Source: Cheiracanthium punctorium (Eukaryota; Arthropoda; Arachnida; Araneae; Cheiracanthiidae). Taken from it: a DNA stretch of 64,000 nucleotides. The DNA lies in assembly GCA_038373885.1 (NCBI GenBank), contig JAWZYV010011619.1, positions 1,860,001-1,924,000 on the forward strand, in the 5' to 3' direction. A model generated the notes under the pieces. That model saw nothing but the letters and a program-made list of their open reading frames with translations. It ran no database searches and was not told the origin of the DNA. The position numbers were made by a program, and so were the translations under genes. Below, one piece after another: positions 34,989-44,998 of the stretch; the first letter of the stretch is position 1, and every line of letters begins with the position of its first letter.

Positions 34989-35090
34989 GTTTGTGTTCCA
35001 TCCTGACAAGTGACTTTTTACTTGAACTTTTTACACCACTGGACTTTAGAACGACGAACCCCAGGAGTAGCAGAGTAATTCCGCAACATT

Positions 35091-35107
35091 TGGTGTCAGA
35101 ATCGGGG
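35091..35107 (+). other. tRNA primer-binding site of the retrotransposon
   Basis: TGGTGTCAGAATCGGGG follows the LTR after two bases. It begins with TGG, the complement of a tRNA CCA end, and resembles the complement of a tRNA-Leu 3' end. Its position and the presence of the TGG start are the main support; the tRNA identity is tentative. Confidence 0.65.
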
Positions 35108-35137
35108 TTCTAAAGAAGGACTTTAATTTTCCAGTTT

Positions 35138-37834
35138 ATGGTTTTGACTAGAAAAAAAATGGAAGAACAACTTCAAAAGCTCATGAATATGATGCAAGAA
35201 ATGAAAGCCGAGATGAAAGCCGGACAAGACGAGATGAAAGCCGCACAAGAACAGATGAAAGCCGGACAAGACGAGATGAAAGCCGGACAAGACGAGATGA
35301 AAGCCGCACAAGAACAGATGAAGGCGGATTTAGAGAAGAAAATTGAAGCCGGATTGGTTGGACTAGAGAAGAAAGTGGAAGATGGACAAAGAAAAATAGA
35401 AACCGGATTAGATGAGTTAAAAACCGCTCACGAAGAGATGAAAACCGGGTTAGAGGAAGTAGAGAAAAGAGTATCACTCCTGGAAGAAAGTCAAGCGAGA
35501 TGCGAGGAAAGGATTGAGGAAAAGATCGATCACAAGCTAGAAGAAAAACTGGACAGTTTAGTAAAGCTGGGAAAGGTACCAGAAAACATCAGGTTGTCGT
35601 CACGCCACCCAGCAGTGAAACTAACGCCTTATGACGGAAAGACTTCCTGGGAAGCTTACAAGACCCAATTTTCGATCGTCGCCAGAGCCAATGGTTGGAG
35701 CGAGTCCGAGAAAGCTAATCAACTGGCCGCTTCCCTTAGCGGAGATGCAATTAATGTATTGCAAACTATCGGAGCGACGAAGATAGGAGATTTTGACGCC
35801 CTTGCCAGTGCCTTGGAGATGAAATTCGGAGAGAAGTGCCAGAAAGAATATAGTAGAATCCAACTTAAGACAAGGATGCAGAGACCTGGCGAGACTCTCC
35901 AAGAGCTGGCTTCCGACATAGATAGGCTGTGTCATCTAGCCTATGGCAGTTATCCTGATAATGTTCGACAAGAAGTTGCAGTGCAACATTTTATTGAAGG
36001 CCTCGTGGACTCTGAAATTCAGAAAGCATTGATCTTGGCGGATTATAAAGATCTCAGGTCTGCCCTCGTATTCGCCATGAAGCTAGAGGCAGCTCAGCTG
36101 GCCGTAAGAAAAGAGCGGCATAATGTTAGAGCTGTGTCATTCCAGGAGTCTGCGGATGAAGAAATGGAGAGATTAGAGAATAAATTAAAGACCCTGGAAA
36201 ATCTGGTGGAACGACAAGAACAGTCAGAGCCAAGAAAAGTGAAATGTTGGAGGTGCAACAGCGAGGGGCATTTACGAAAATACTGCGACGCACAAAAGAA
36301 CTCTCGTCGTAAAGATCGCAGTTATCAATGCACCAGAGAAGCCCATGAAGGAAGACAGAAAAGAGACGACTTTCAGGAACAGAGGCTGAGGGATATTCAA
36401 AAGCCCCGTTTGAAAGCCTTACAGATTTCATCAGTGAATGGCGGCAGTGATGGACTATTCGTGCTGGGATACGTTAATGGTTCCCCATGCCACATGGTGA
36501 TTGATACTGGAGCGAACGTAACCATCATAAGGACGGATCTGGCCAAGAAATTAAATTTGAAGATTATCTGGACTCCGCCCTCGCTGACCCTCCAGACTGT
36601 GACAGGTGACAAGATAGAAATGGGCGGAAAAGCGCAAGTAGAAATCACGTTTGGAAATGCCAGATACAACCATGTGGTATATGTCGCCAATATTACAGAC
36701 TCTTTTATTCTCGGACTCGACTTTTTAAAATCGCACAAATTTAACTTGGACTTTAAGAATAATGAGCTTCGTTCAGACTCAGAAGAAATAGCTGCGTTCG
36801 ATATTAAAAATGAAACTATTTTACCTGTTCAGCAAATAATAGCCCAGACTGATATCACTCTACCTCCAAGAACTGATTCAATAATTTCTGGAACAGTAAA
36901 AGAAAACAATAAATTCCGCTTTGGATTAATCGAACACCCAAACAATAGTGATTCCGTCAGAGGAGTACTTGTAGGAGCAACACTTGTGGACTTGTCGAGA
37001 ACAGAAATTCCAGTTAGAGTAGTAAATGTGATGGACAAGTCGAAGGTGATAAAGAAAAATGAAGTGTTGGCGACATGCACTCCTGTTACCTGCATTAATA
37101 AGAACATCAGCCAAACGACAGCTAAATCTTCCGAGTGCCTGACGAAGGAATTAATACAAGACGTGGAGTTAACGGCAGAACAGAGAAGCGCTGCGGAGAA
37201 AGTAATAGCCGAATTTGAAGACCTCTTCTCCCGTAAATCGGGTGACTTTGGCCGTACGAGCTTAACTCAACATAGGATAGATACAGGCAGCCATTCTCCC
37301 ATCAAGCAACATCCTAGGCGGCTGCCGTTTGCTAAGCAAGAAGAGGTGAGCAGACTTTTAGAGGAGATGCAGCGTGATGACGTCATCGAGCCATCGACTA
37401 GTCCGTGGGCCTCCCCAATTGTTTTGGTCCGAAAGAAGGATGGTTCCACCCGGTTCTGTGTTGACTACAGACGTCTGAATGACATTACCAAGAAAGACAG
37501 CTACCCTCTTCCCAGGATAGACGACACTTTGGACACTTTATCGAGAAACGAATGGTTTTCCACTCTGGATCTGAAAAGTGGTTACTGGCAAGTGGAAATT
37601 CATCCCGATGACCGTGAAAAGACTGCGTTCACCACGGGCCAAGGATTATGGCAGTTCAAAGTTATGCCTTTTGGACTCTGCAACGCACCTGCTACATTCG
37701 AGCGACTAATGGAGACAGTGCATGTCTCCATTAGTCGCTCGAAGCATGTCTCGTTTTTTTGGACGATATCATCATCGTCGGAAGGACTTTCGAAGAGCAT
37801 CTCGAGAACATTCGAAAGGTACTGCAGAAATTAA
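35138..37834 (+). CDS. Gag-protease-RT (N-terminal part) of Ty3/Gypsy polyprotein
   Basis: The frame opens at ATG 35138, 30 bases after the primer site. Residues 1-150 are highly charged and coiled-coil-like. Seven-residue repeats of the type GQDEMKA/AQEQMKA (about residues 24-64) are encoded by ~21-nt tandem repeats. A capsid-like gag domain follows (about 155-330), then a CCHC zinc knuckle CWRCNSEGHLRKYC (370-383) for RNA binding. The aspartic protease has DTGA at 456-459 and ILGLDFL as its later conserved strand. RT begins about residue 710, with FCVDYRRLN, LDLKSGYWQ (catalytic D811) and the FGLCNAPATF segment. Gag and Pol share one frame with no programmed shift visible. Real homology stops near 37720 at an inverted duplication; the last ~38 codons to 37834 are out-of-frame translation of the RT/RNase H region. 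Confidence 0.9.
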   Translation: MVLTRKKMEEQLQKLMNMMQEMKAEMKAGQDEMKAAQEQMKAGQDEMKAGQDEMKAAQEQMKADLEKKIEAGLVGLEKKVEDGQRKIETGLDELKTAHEEMKTGLEEVEKRVSLLEESQARCEERIEEKIDHKLEEKLDSLVKLGKVPENIRLSSRHPAVKLTPYDGKTSWEAYKTQFSIVARANGWSESEKANQLAASLSGDAINVLQTIGATKIGDFDALASALEMKFGEKCQKEYSRIQLKTRMQRPGETLQELASDIDRLCHLAYGSYPDNVRQEVAVQHFIEGLVDSEIQKALILADYKDLRSALVFAMKLEAAQLAVRKERHNVRAVSFQESADEEMERLENKLKTLENLVERQEQSEPRKVKCWRCNSEGHLRKYCDAQKNSRRKDRSYQCTREAHEGRQKRDDFQEQRLRDIQKPRLKALQISSVNGGSDGLFVLGYVNGSPCHMVIDTGANVTIIRTDLAKKLNLKIIWTPPSLTLQTVTGDKIEMGGKAQVEITFGNARYNHVVYVANITDSFILGLDFLKSHKFNLDFKNNELRSDSEEIAAFDIKNETILPVQQIIAQTDITLPPRTDSIISGTVKENNKFRFGLIEHPNNSDSVRGVLVGATLVDLSRTEIPVRVVNVMDKSKVIKKNEVLATCTPVTCINKNISQTTAKSSECLTKELIQDVELTAEQRSAAEKVIAEFEDLFSRKSGDFGRTSLTQHRIDTGSHSPIKQHPRRLPFAKQEEVSRLLEEMQRDDVIEPSTSPWASPIVLVRKKDGSTRFCVDYRRLNDITKKDSYPLPRIDDTLDTLSRNEWFSTLDLKSGYWQVEIHPDDREKTAFTTGQGLWQFKVMPFGLCNAPATFERLMETVHVSISRSKHVSFFWTISSSSEGLSKSISRTFERYCRN
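37697..37743. repeat. 21-bp inverted duplication that breaks the RT frame
   Basis: TTCGAGCGACTAATGGAGACA (37697-37717) is followed by a 5-base spacer and its perfect reverse complement (37723-37743). A 9-bp direct repeat GCATGTCTC (37720-37728 and 37744-37752) brackets the right arm. Upstream RT is in one frame and the FLDD part downstream in another. The 26 bases between the last good upstream codon and the next conserved Cys codon compare with 24 expected from the family, so the copy replaced coding sequence and shifted the frame. Confidence 0.85.
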
Positions 37835-39954
37835 AAGAGGCAAACTTGAAACTAAGTCCATCGAAGTGCAATTTGTTTCGTCGGGAAGTACGTTACCTCG
37901 GGCACATAATATCCGCCCACGGAGTCCGAACCGATCCCGAAAAGACGTCCGCAGTCCAGAACTGGAGTCGTCCCGAGAATATCCATGACTTAAGAAGTTT
38001 TCTCGGTCTGTGTACTTACTATCGAAAATTCGTGAAGGGCTTTTCTCAAATTGCAAGACCTCTTCACAAATTGACCGAGACTGGACAGAAATTTCTATGG
38101 ACTGAGGAATGTGAGGACGCATTCAACGAACTGAAGACCGCTTTAACATCTTCGCCGATCTTGTCGTATCCTCACCCTGACAAGCCATTTATCCTAGACA
38201 CAGACGCAAGTAAGGAGAGTGTCGGAGCAGTTTTGTCCCAGGAGATAGATGGCGAAGAACACGTCATTGCTTACTGGAGCAAATGCCTTTCAAAGGCAGA
38301 ACGTAACTATTGTGTTACGAGAAAGGAACTCCTTGCTATCATTAAGGCCGTGGAGCACTTCCATCATTACCTGTACGGCCGAAAGTTCCTGCTCCGAACG
38401 GACCATGCCTCTTTAACCTGGCTTCTAAATTTCAAGAATCCAGAGGGCCAAATAGCCAGGTGGATACAGCGATTACAAGAATATGACATCGAGATACGTC
38501 ATCGGAAAGGGGCGTCTCATGGAAATGCAGATGCTTTGTCGAGAAGGCCCTGCATAGACAGTTGTCGCTATTGCTCCAGGGCAGAGAAAAATTACCATCT
38601 GAAACATCCCGTTGTCCGCCAAGTTACATCATCGGCATCATCTCAAGATCCCTGGAGTGACGAAAATGTTCGGGCGGACCAATTAGCAGACAGCGACATC
38701 AAACCTATTGTAGAATTTATGGAAAAATCCAGCGCTAAGCCCAGTTGGCAAGAAATATCATCTTACAGTCCGGCAACAAAACAGTACTGGGCTTTATGGG
38801 ATTCGCTTCGCCTGAGGAATGGAGTCCTGTATCGTAAATGGGAGTCGGACGACGGCAAGATGCTCCGATGGCAGTTAGTACTCCCTCGCTCGAGGATTCC
38901 GAAGGTTCTAGAAGAACTTCATAATGGCTTAACTGGAGGCCATTTTGGCGTAATGAAGACCCTGCAGAAAGTTCGCGAGCGCTTCTACTGGGTTAGGGCT
39001 CGAGGCGACGTCGAAAAGTGGTGTCAAGCTTGTGACGCTTGTGCCGCCCGTAAAGGCCCGAAGAAACGAAGCCGTGGAAGACTACATCGTTATAATGTAG
39101 GAGCGCCTTTTGAGAGGATTGCACTCGACATCCTGGGACCTCTTCCGCGAACTTCGGATGGCAACAAATACATCCTAGTTGTCATTGACTACTTCTCTAA
39201 ATGGCCCGAAGCGTTTCCTATTCCCGATCAAGAAGCTACGACCGTAGCAGAGGTACTGGTGCAAGAATGGATTTCCAGATATGGAACCCCTCTGCAACTT
39301 CATTCCGACCAAGGAACGAACTTTACCTCTGCAGTCTTTAAAGGACTATGCCAACTTCTCGGAATGGACAAAACCCAGACTACGCCTTTACACCCACAAT
39401 CCGACGGCATGGTGGAGAGGTTCAATCGTACAATTTTGAACAACCTCTCGCTCCTGGTATCTAGGAATCAAGAGGACTGGGACAAGAAACTCCCCCTCTT
39501 TCTGCTGGCCTATAGGAGTGCCGTCCACGAGACTACCAGCTTCACACCTTCCCAGATGCTGTTTGGCAGAGATCTTCGTCTTCCCGCCGATCTAGTGTTC
39601 GGCCGCCCTCCAGATGCGCCTTCATCGCCAGAGGAGTACGTGGAAAATCTCCGGGCACGGTTTGAAGACGTGCATCATTTTGCTCGGGAGCGGATCAACC
39701 TGAACACGGAAAAGATGAAGACTCGCTACGACACGAAGGCTACGGGACACGAGTTCAACGCAGGTGACAAGGTTTGGCTATGGAATCCTACTCGACGGAA
39801 AGGCCTGTCTCCCAAGCTGCAATCGCCGTGGGACGGTCCTTACACAGTTCTAAACCGGCTGAATGACGTCATCGTACGGATTCGTAAGTCACCAAACTCG
39901 AAGCCAAGAGTTGTGCATTACGATCGGCTAGCCATCTACCGCGGTTGTAATTAG
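37744..39954 (+). CDS. RT (C-terminal)-RNase H-integrase part of Ty3/Gypsy polyprotein
   Basis: This open frame starts directly after the inverted duplication; it has no credible start of its own, and the first ATG-like codon is a TTG within the RT catalytic motif. FLDD (37756-37767) supplies two RT catalytic aspartates. RNase H shows LDTDAS, RKELLAI, RTDHASL and GNADALSRR, carrying the four expected acidic residues. Integrase has an HHCC zinc domain (ELHNGLTGGHFG...CQACDAC), then D39127, D39307 and E39415, with exactly 35 residues between the last two (D35E). The C-terminal region carries GDKVWLWNPTRRKGLSPKLQSPWDGPYTV, a common Ty3/Gypsy integrase tail. No internal stop occurs in 731 codons. 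It ends TAG 39952-39954. Confidence 0.92.
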   Translation, partial: ACLVFLDDIIIVGRTFEEHLENIRKVLQKLKEANLKLSPSKCNLFRREVRYLGHIISAHGVRTDPEKTSAVQNWSRPENIHDLRSFLGLCTYYRKFVKGFSQIARPLHKLTETGQKFLWTEECEDAFNELKTALTSSPILSYPHPDKPFILDTDASKESVGAVLSQEIDGEEHVIAYWSKCLSKAERNYCVTRKELLAIIKAVEHFHHYLYGRKFLLRTDHASLTWLLNFKNPEGQIARWIQRLQEYDIEIRHRKGASHGNADALSRRPCIDSCRYCSRAEKNYHLKHPVVRQVTSSASSQDPWSDENVRADQLADSDIKPIVEFMEKSSAKPSWQEISSYSPATKQYWALWDSLRLRNGVLYRKWESDDGKMLRWQLVLPRSRIPKVLEELHNGLTGGHFGVMKTLQKVRERFYWVRARGDVEKWCQACDACAARKGPKKRSRGRLHRYNVGAPFERIALDILGPLPRTSDGNKYILVVIDYFSKWPEAFPIPDQEATTVAEVLVQEWISRYGTPLQLHSDQGTNFTSAVFKGLCQLLGMDKTQTTPLHPQSDGMVERFNRTILNNLSLLVSRNQEDWDKKLPLFLLAYRSAVHETTSFTPSQMLFGRDLRLPADLVFGRPPDAPSSPEEYVENLRARFEDVHHFARERINLNTEKMKTRYDTKATGHEFNAGDKVWLWNPTRRKGLSPKLQSPWDGPYTVLNRLNDVIVRIRKSPNSKPRVVHYDRLAIYRGCN

Positions 39955-40683
39955 CTCAGACCATGGTCACTATGGCGTAATTCCTCTTTTCATTCATCTC
40001 TCATTCCTTTCCTGTCTTTCTCTTCTCTTCCTCTTTCTTCAACTCTCTTTCTCTCACTACTTACGCCATGTTTAGTGTACATATTTGTAATATATTGGTT
40101 TTCATTAATGCATATTTGTTTATTGTGTTTATGATTTATTACAGTGTAGTTATTTATTATGTTGATTATTTATTTATTAATGTGTATTTGCTTATTGTGC
40201 TATTGATTATTTGCTTAAATTATGTTGCTAAGTTTTGGTCAAAGGTTGGACACTGTATCAATTGTTCAAATGAACAATGGCAACACGTATCAATTGTTCA
40301 AACGTATCAATTGTTCAAATGAAATTTCCATGTGCTCAAGGTCTGGTATGTAAAATTATATTCCTATTTCTAATTTTTGTTATCTTTTTGATTTCTTCTT
40401 TCCTTTATATAGTAGGGTAGGGCTCAGATGTGTGGAGTTAGTATCTCTTCTAATATGCCACACAACCGAAACCCTACTATTTGGTTTGCTGTAAATTATA
40501 ATCCACTGTTTGTGGCCCCTGAAGATGGTGACAGTGGTTATAATTTCCGTTCCATTATATTATCACAATAATTCTTGCACTTTATTTGGCTTCAAATTCT
40601 GGTTTCTAATTCTTACTAATAGCTGTTATATTTTTATGCGAGATATGTCTTATTTGTAGTATGTTTTGTGTTTTACTTGTTAG

Positions 40684-40684
<1 letters not shown>
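39955..40684 (+). other. Sequence right of the retrotransposon; no LTR seen
   Basis: A pyrimidine-rich stretch (about 39982-40060) follows the stop codon. Short CAATTGTTCAAA motifs repeat at 40257-40320. Nothing resembles the 5' LTR, and no continuation of the interrupted RT fragment (an [YF]xDD motif) could be read. Confidence 0.5.

Positions 40685-40732
<48 letters not shown>
40685..40732. repeat. (TA)n microsatellite
   Basis: About 24 perfect TA units immediately precede the first copy of a duplicated block. Confidence 0.95.
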
Positions 40733-40735
<3 letters not shown>

Positions 40736-41091
40736 TAAAAAGGCTTAACTTACGAATCAATGTAGCATCCTCTTAGCAGATACAAAATTCTAAATATCCA
40801 TGGTATGATAAATGTTTCGATTTAGGTAAACATTCATAATTAAACAACATATACAAAAAAAAAGGAAAGTATATGAAATCAATAAAAGGAAAAAACGATT
40901 ATGTGGACTAATTGAAAGGTGAAGTATGGATAAAAATGTCCTTTTCGCAATTCTGATAATTATATAAATGAATATTAGTCAAACTACAAAATATACGGAA
41001 TAGAAAAGATATCAGAAAACGATCCAGCAAGGATTGAACACAATTCGCAATAGCTATTACTCAAAATATATACGATGAGAAGATGCATGAA
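40733..41091 (+). repeat. ~360 bp direct duplication, copy 1
   Basis: Starts AGTAAAAAGGCTTAACTTACG and ends GATGAGAAGATGCATGAAA. The same block recurs at 41313-41669 with about 90 percent identity by eye, at an offset of 580 bp. Both copies abut a TATATA run. No function recognised. Confidence 0.85.
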
Positions 41092-41312
41092 ATATAAATC
41101 GCACACTTCAGAAATAATAACACATCAGAAACAAGTCAAAATGCGCAAAATTTCAGCTGTATTTTGGCTTGCAACAATTTCAATAAGTAGTAAAACTGTC
41201 TAATTTTGGCAAAGTTGTGTATGCATCAAAATTAATAAAAAATAAAAGTATAAAAAACAATATTCTATAATAAAAGCGCTATAAGCTGCATCGTACTACA
41301 GTACAATATATA

Positions 41313-41669
41313 TAGTAAAAAGGCTTAACTTACGAATCAATGTAGCATCCAGTTAGCAGACACAAATTTTAAATATCCATGGAATGATAAATGTTTTGAT
41401 TTAGGGAGACATTCATAATTAAACAACATATCCAAAAAAGCAAAGTATATGAAACCAATAAAAGGGAAAAATGATTATGTGGTCAAATTGAAAAGAGAAG
41501 TACGGATAAAAATGTCCTTTTCGTAATTCCGATAAATATAAACTAATATTAGTCAAACTACAAAATGTACGTAATAGTAAAGATATCAGAAAACGATCCA
41601 GCAAAAAATGAACACAATTCGTAATAGCTGTTACTCAAAATATATACGATGAGAAGATGCATGAAAAAT
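41313..41669 (+). repeat. ~360 bp direct duplication, copy 2
   Basis: Second copy of the block at 40733-41091. Differences are substitutions and short indels. A 61-codon minus-strand frame inside is not meaningful. Confidence 0.85.
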
Positions 41670-41977
41670 GTATATATATATCTGAAGATATGATCAACAC
41701 TTCAGAAGCATTTAGCACAAGTAGGCGTTTTTAGAAGGATGCTGCATGTCTCCAACGTTATTTAAAATTTTCAAGAATGGATAAAAGAAAATAGAAAGAT
41801 AAGCTAACAAATTTCTGAGGAAAAGTGCTCGCTGCATCTACTCTTTGCGAATGAGCAACTAATCTTTGCTGGTAATTTTAAAAACTTGAAGTATTTAATT
41901 TCAGAAATTGTGCAATTATATGAAAAATGGGAATTAAAAAATGATAAGATGACTGAATACATGTCACATGTAAAACC

Positions 41978-42412
41978 CAGGGCTTCGAACCGTAATTTTT
42001 TTCTTTCCGGTTTTCGTTTCTGTCAACTAAAAATAAATATATCGGTTCAGTTCCGGGTTTTGTTCAGTTAAAAATACAGGTTTTCGGTTCGGTTCCGAAT
42101 GAATAATTTTATTTTATGTTTATTTCTAGTTGCACAAAACATAACTATAACAAACAAAAAATATAGTTCTATTAAAATTTAAAAGACTTTATTCTTTTTT
42201 TAATTGGTAAGTTGGTTACAGTATATCGATTACCGTATATTGATTGCAGTACACAGTATTGATAAGTTGGTTACAGCAACAAAATGAATGATGCTATATC
42301 GAACCGAAATAAACCGATATTTATTTTCGGTTATGTTCCGATTTTCGTTCCGATCAAAACAACGGTTTATTCCGGTTTTTGGTTTCCGGTTCAGTTCCGG
42401 CTCAAAACCCTG
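41978..42412. mobile_element. hAT-type MITE with 8-bp target duplication
   Basis: Starts CAGGGCTTCGAACCG and ends GCTCAAAACCCTG. The 8-bp flanks GTAAAACC (41970-41977) and GTAAAAAC (42413-42420) differ by one base. CAGGG ends and 8-bp duplications are hAT hallmarks. The interior has multiple CGGTTCGGTTCC/GGAACCGAA-type subterminal motifs at both ends. No transposase is encoded. Length is 435 bp. Confidence 0.85.
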
Positions 42413-42420
42413 GTAAAAAC

Positions 42421-44559
42421 AGAGGAATTGATCATTAAAGGATAAGAAATTAAACAGATGAAGTTTATCAAATGCCAAGATTCAGCAGCGGAAATTGTGA
42501 AATGGAGATAGGAAAAAGAATATATGAAACAAAGAAAGCTTCAGTAAATTTAAGCCCTATACTATGGTGTAGGGATGAAAGAAATAAAAAGGACCGTTCT
42601 TTTTGAAAGCATTTTGTTATATTTCACTGAAAAATGAGCAATAAATACAGAAAAGGAACTAAACTTTTTAGGAACTGCGATGAACTATTGGAGGAGAACT
42701 GCCAGAATATACCGTATGAATAAAAAAAATAAAAAAAACATTGAAGTAAGAGACATTATGAAAATAGATCGCACTGTAACAGATTCCAAAAATGATAACA
42801 CTAAAATATCAGGCTTTTACATGATATATATCCGGTATTCTCTATTAATGTATGTTTGGTTTTCGTTTCATTTTTTTGACTTTCCGTACTCCCTTGATTT
42901 TTGGGGCTTTGCGCATGCGCATAATCGATTATCATTTAACATTAGTGTTACCAATTAAATAGTTCTCCATATCGGTATTTTCACGCCAAAAATATTAATC
43001 TGCATTTTCCTAGTTTAAAGAAAAACGCCCAAAAATTTCATTACTTCAGTTTATACTCAATGCTCAATTTTCTCGTAAACTAATCGGAATAAAGATATGG
43101 GTCTTGGCATAGTATACAGCATTTTTTGGAGACTCCAAAATGCATTTACTTAAAAATAGTGAAAATTTCAGGTGTGAGGCAGATTACCCAGGTTCTTGAC
43201 CTCAAAACAAAGCCGTGATAAAAGCCCCTTTAATCCATGTTTGAAGTAAAGGAGCAGACATTGTAAAGTGTCATTTGCATTTTATTTTAACATATCAACA
43301 CATATATAAACAAAAATATAAAGTCCTGTGGTGGCTGATGAGACCCCAAATAGACGCAGCTTATTAGGTCAACAGCAAAGCGAAAAATGTGTCGAGAAAA
43401 CGCAAGCCAAGAGGGTAGTAACAGTAGCAAAACACGCCAAAGTGTGAAAACAAAGAGACGCCAGTAGGCGTTAAATACATTCCTATATATTTATTTTTGA
43501 ATCCCTGACGCGCCAACAGAATAGAACATTATGTATAATCCTTTGCATATTCACGTACTTAGCCCCGTTCATCTCAATGTGGTGGCAAATATCCAAGCTC
43601 TACCAAAATTAAACTTTACAAATTTTTTAAGTATGTATAGCCTTCGGTTCTACTTTGGTGTTCGCCATCTACGACTGTTTTTCATGACGTGACACTTATG
43701 CTTGCGAATAATTGATCATTATTTCCATGGATCAATGATCAATACTTCATTATGAGAATGCCCATGGTAAAAAATGGTCTAAAAATCCCACACCAGAAGA
43801 CGCTGATTAACACAGGGGGTAACGTAAATGCGTCTGAGCTACTCCAGGTAATAAACAACAAAACAGAAAATAAAGACCTACGTAAAAATGACGTCCTCAC
43901 GCGAAGGAAATAAAATTAATAATATGTAGAATTGCACGAAACTTCGATTACGTTTTAAGCGGAAGTATGCAGATGTTCTATTTGTTTAATATTTAATGCA
44001 TTATTATTTTTCGAATCTTAAGATGTATAGAAATGAATGTTTTCGTTAAATTTTTAAATATTACAACTTAAGTGGCAACAACAGATTCCGTAACTAAGGA
44101 AACTACAGGAATGTTAAAAATAGAACATGAAATGAATTTTTTTGTTTACTCTGCTAGACTGCCATATTGGCATAATTAACGCCGCAGTCGATGGCAAACA
44201 ATCAAAATGAATTACAAGTTAAAATCGACAATAAGGGCAGTAATTAATAGGCAATGCCCGCTAGATGGGCTTAAAAAATATTCGTATTTACAAAGAATTC
44301 CTACTTCACTACAACCTGTTTGACGGTATTTAAAAAATTATGCTCGTAACATCGGCTCATCTCAGTGGGGCATGGAATTAGTAATACAAAAGAAAAAGCG
44401 CACGCTATTAAACACAGATTTACACTACATTTAAATATTTGTCGCCAATTTTGTAGAAAAAGGTACTGAAGCAGGAATCCGCATACATTTTAATATGTAA
44501 AAAATATATATATATATATATTAGACAGTATTAATTGCGCCATTCTAACAGTTTCCAGT
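42421..44559. other. AT-rich DNA, nothing recognised
   Basis: No gene or bounded element is supported. A moderately GC-richer stretch near 43330-43480 has no interpretable frame. Confidence 0.4.
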
Positions 44560-44960
44560 GAAAGAAGCTTCCGGCGCGCTGCTTTAACAAATAAGAATCA
44601 TTTACTTATTACAGGTATGGTACTTCGATCACCAAAGTGCCAACACAACCATTTTGCGAGATTTTAAAGAATTATTCGAACCATTCCTTAAACAGCAACC
44701 AAAATGGGAAGTAATCTATCGTTAATATTGTTCGATCGCCAATAATTCGTGCAGGCATTTAATTCAAAAGTAGCAGTTATTTCAATTGTTTGCTATGACG
44801 TATTTTATATATCGTAGACAACGATGTAAAAAATGCGCAAATTACCATTTTCTGAAATTTGGCCAAATTTCCCTAACTTAGATCAATTTACTTAATTCGG
44901 TGAAAATTCCGAAGATAGGTCATTTATAATCGCCTTGCGAGGTCAAACAGACAGACGCGC
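44560..44960 (+). repeat. Dispersed repeat shared with the right end of the window
   Basis: 'caccaaagtgccaacacaaccattttgcgag', 'attcgaaccattcctt' and 'cagcaaccaaaatgggaa' correspond to 'gccaaagtgccaacatacgccattttgcaag', 'attcgaagcattgac' and 'cagcaatcaatatgggaa' at 63798-63890. Boundaries and family are unknown. Confidence 0.5.
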
Positions 44961-44998
44961 ACAGTTTTCAATAGTACAGATTTTTTTTTTTAATTACA

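Larger units (their letters stand above)
34170..35088 (+). repeat. 5' LTR of the Ty3/Gypsy element
   Basis: Starts TGTTACGAATTTTCGG and ends GCAACA, giving the TG...CA ends usual for LTRs, with TGTT/AACA terminal inverted repeats. It is followed by TT and a primer-binding site. Inside are a U3 with GGCG/CGCC palindromes, a TATA box (34620), an initiator (+1 about 34652) and AATAAA (34983). U3 is about 480 bp, R perhaps 350 bp and U5 about 80 bp. The boundary is inferred without a second LTR for comparison. Confidence 0.75.
34170..39954 (+). mobile_element. Ty3/Gypsy LTR retrotransposon, 3' LTR not found
   Basis: Order: 5' LTR (34170-35088), primer-binding site (35091 on), gag, protease, reverse transcriptase, RNase H, integrase, then stop at 39954. 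RT-RNaseH-integrase order defines the Ty3/Gypsy group. A match to the 5' LTR was looked for after 39954 and not seen; what follows is a pyrimidine-rich tract (about 39982-40060) and AT-rich DNA. The true right end is therefore unknown. The coding part is nearly intact, with a single frame break at 37697-37743, so the insertion is probably young. It lies inside a reverse transcriptase fragment of another element. Confidence 0.9.

Noticed and set aside
35123..38122. Several minus-strand frames of 60-116 codons across the retrotransposon.
   Set aside because: Shadows of the gag-pol frames on the plus strand; no independent features.
39955..40560. Pyrimidine-rich and GGG-containing sequence after the pol stop considered as polypurine tract and 3' LTR.
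   Set aside because: No segment matches the 5' LTR start TGTTACGAATTTTCGG or its internal landmarks, and the composition is pyrimidine- rather than purine-rich on the plus strand.
43328..43390. GGCTGATGAGACC...GGTC looked like the start of a hammerhead ribozyme.
   Set aside because: The GAAA core does not follow the stem, and the stem is only four base pairs with a long loop.
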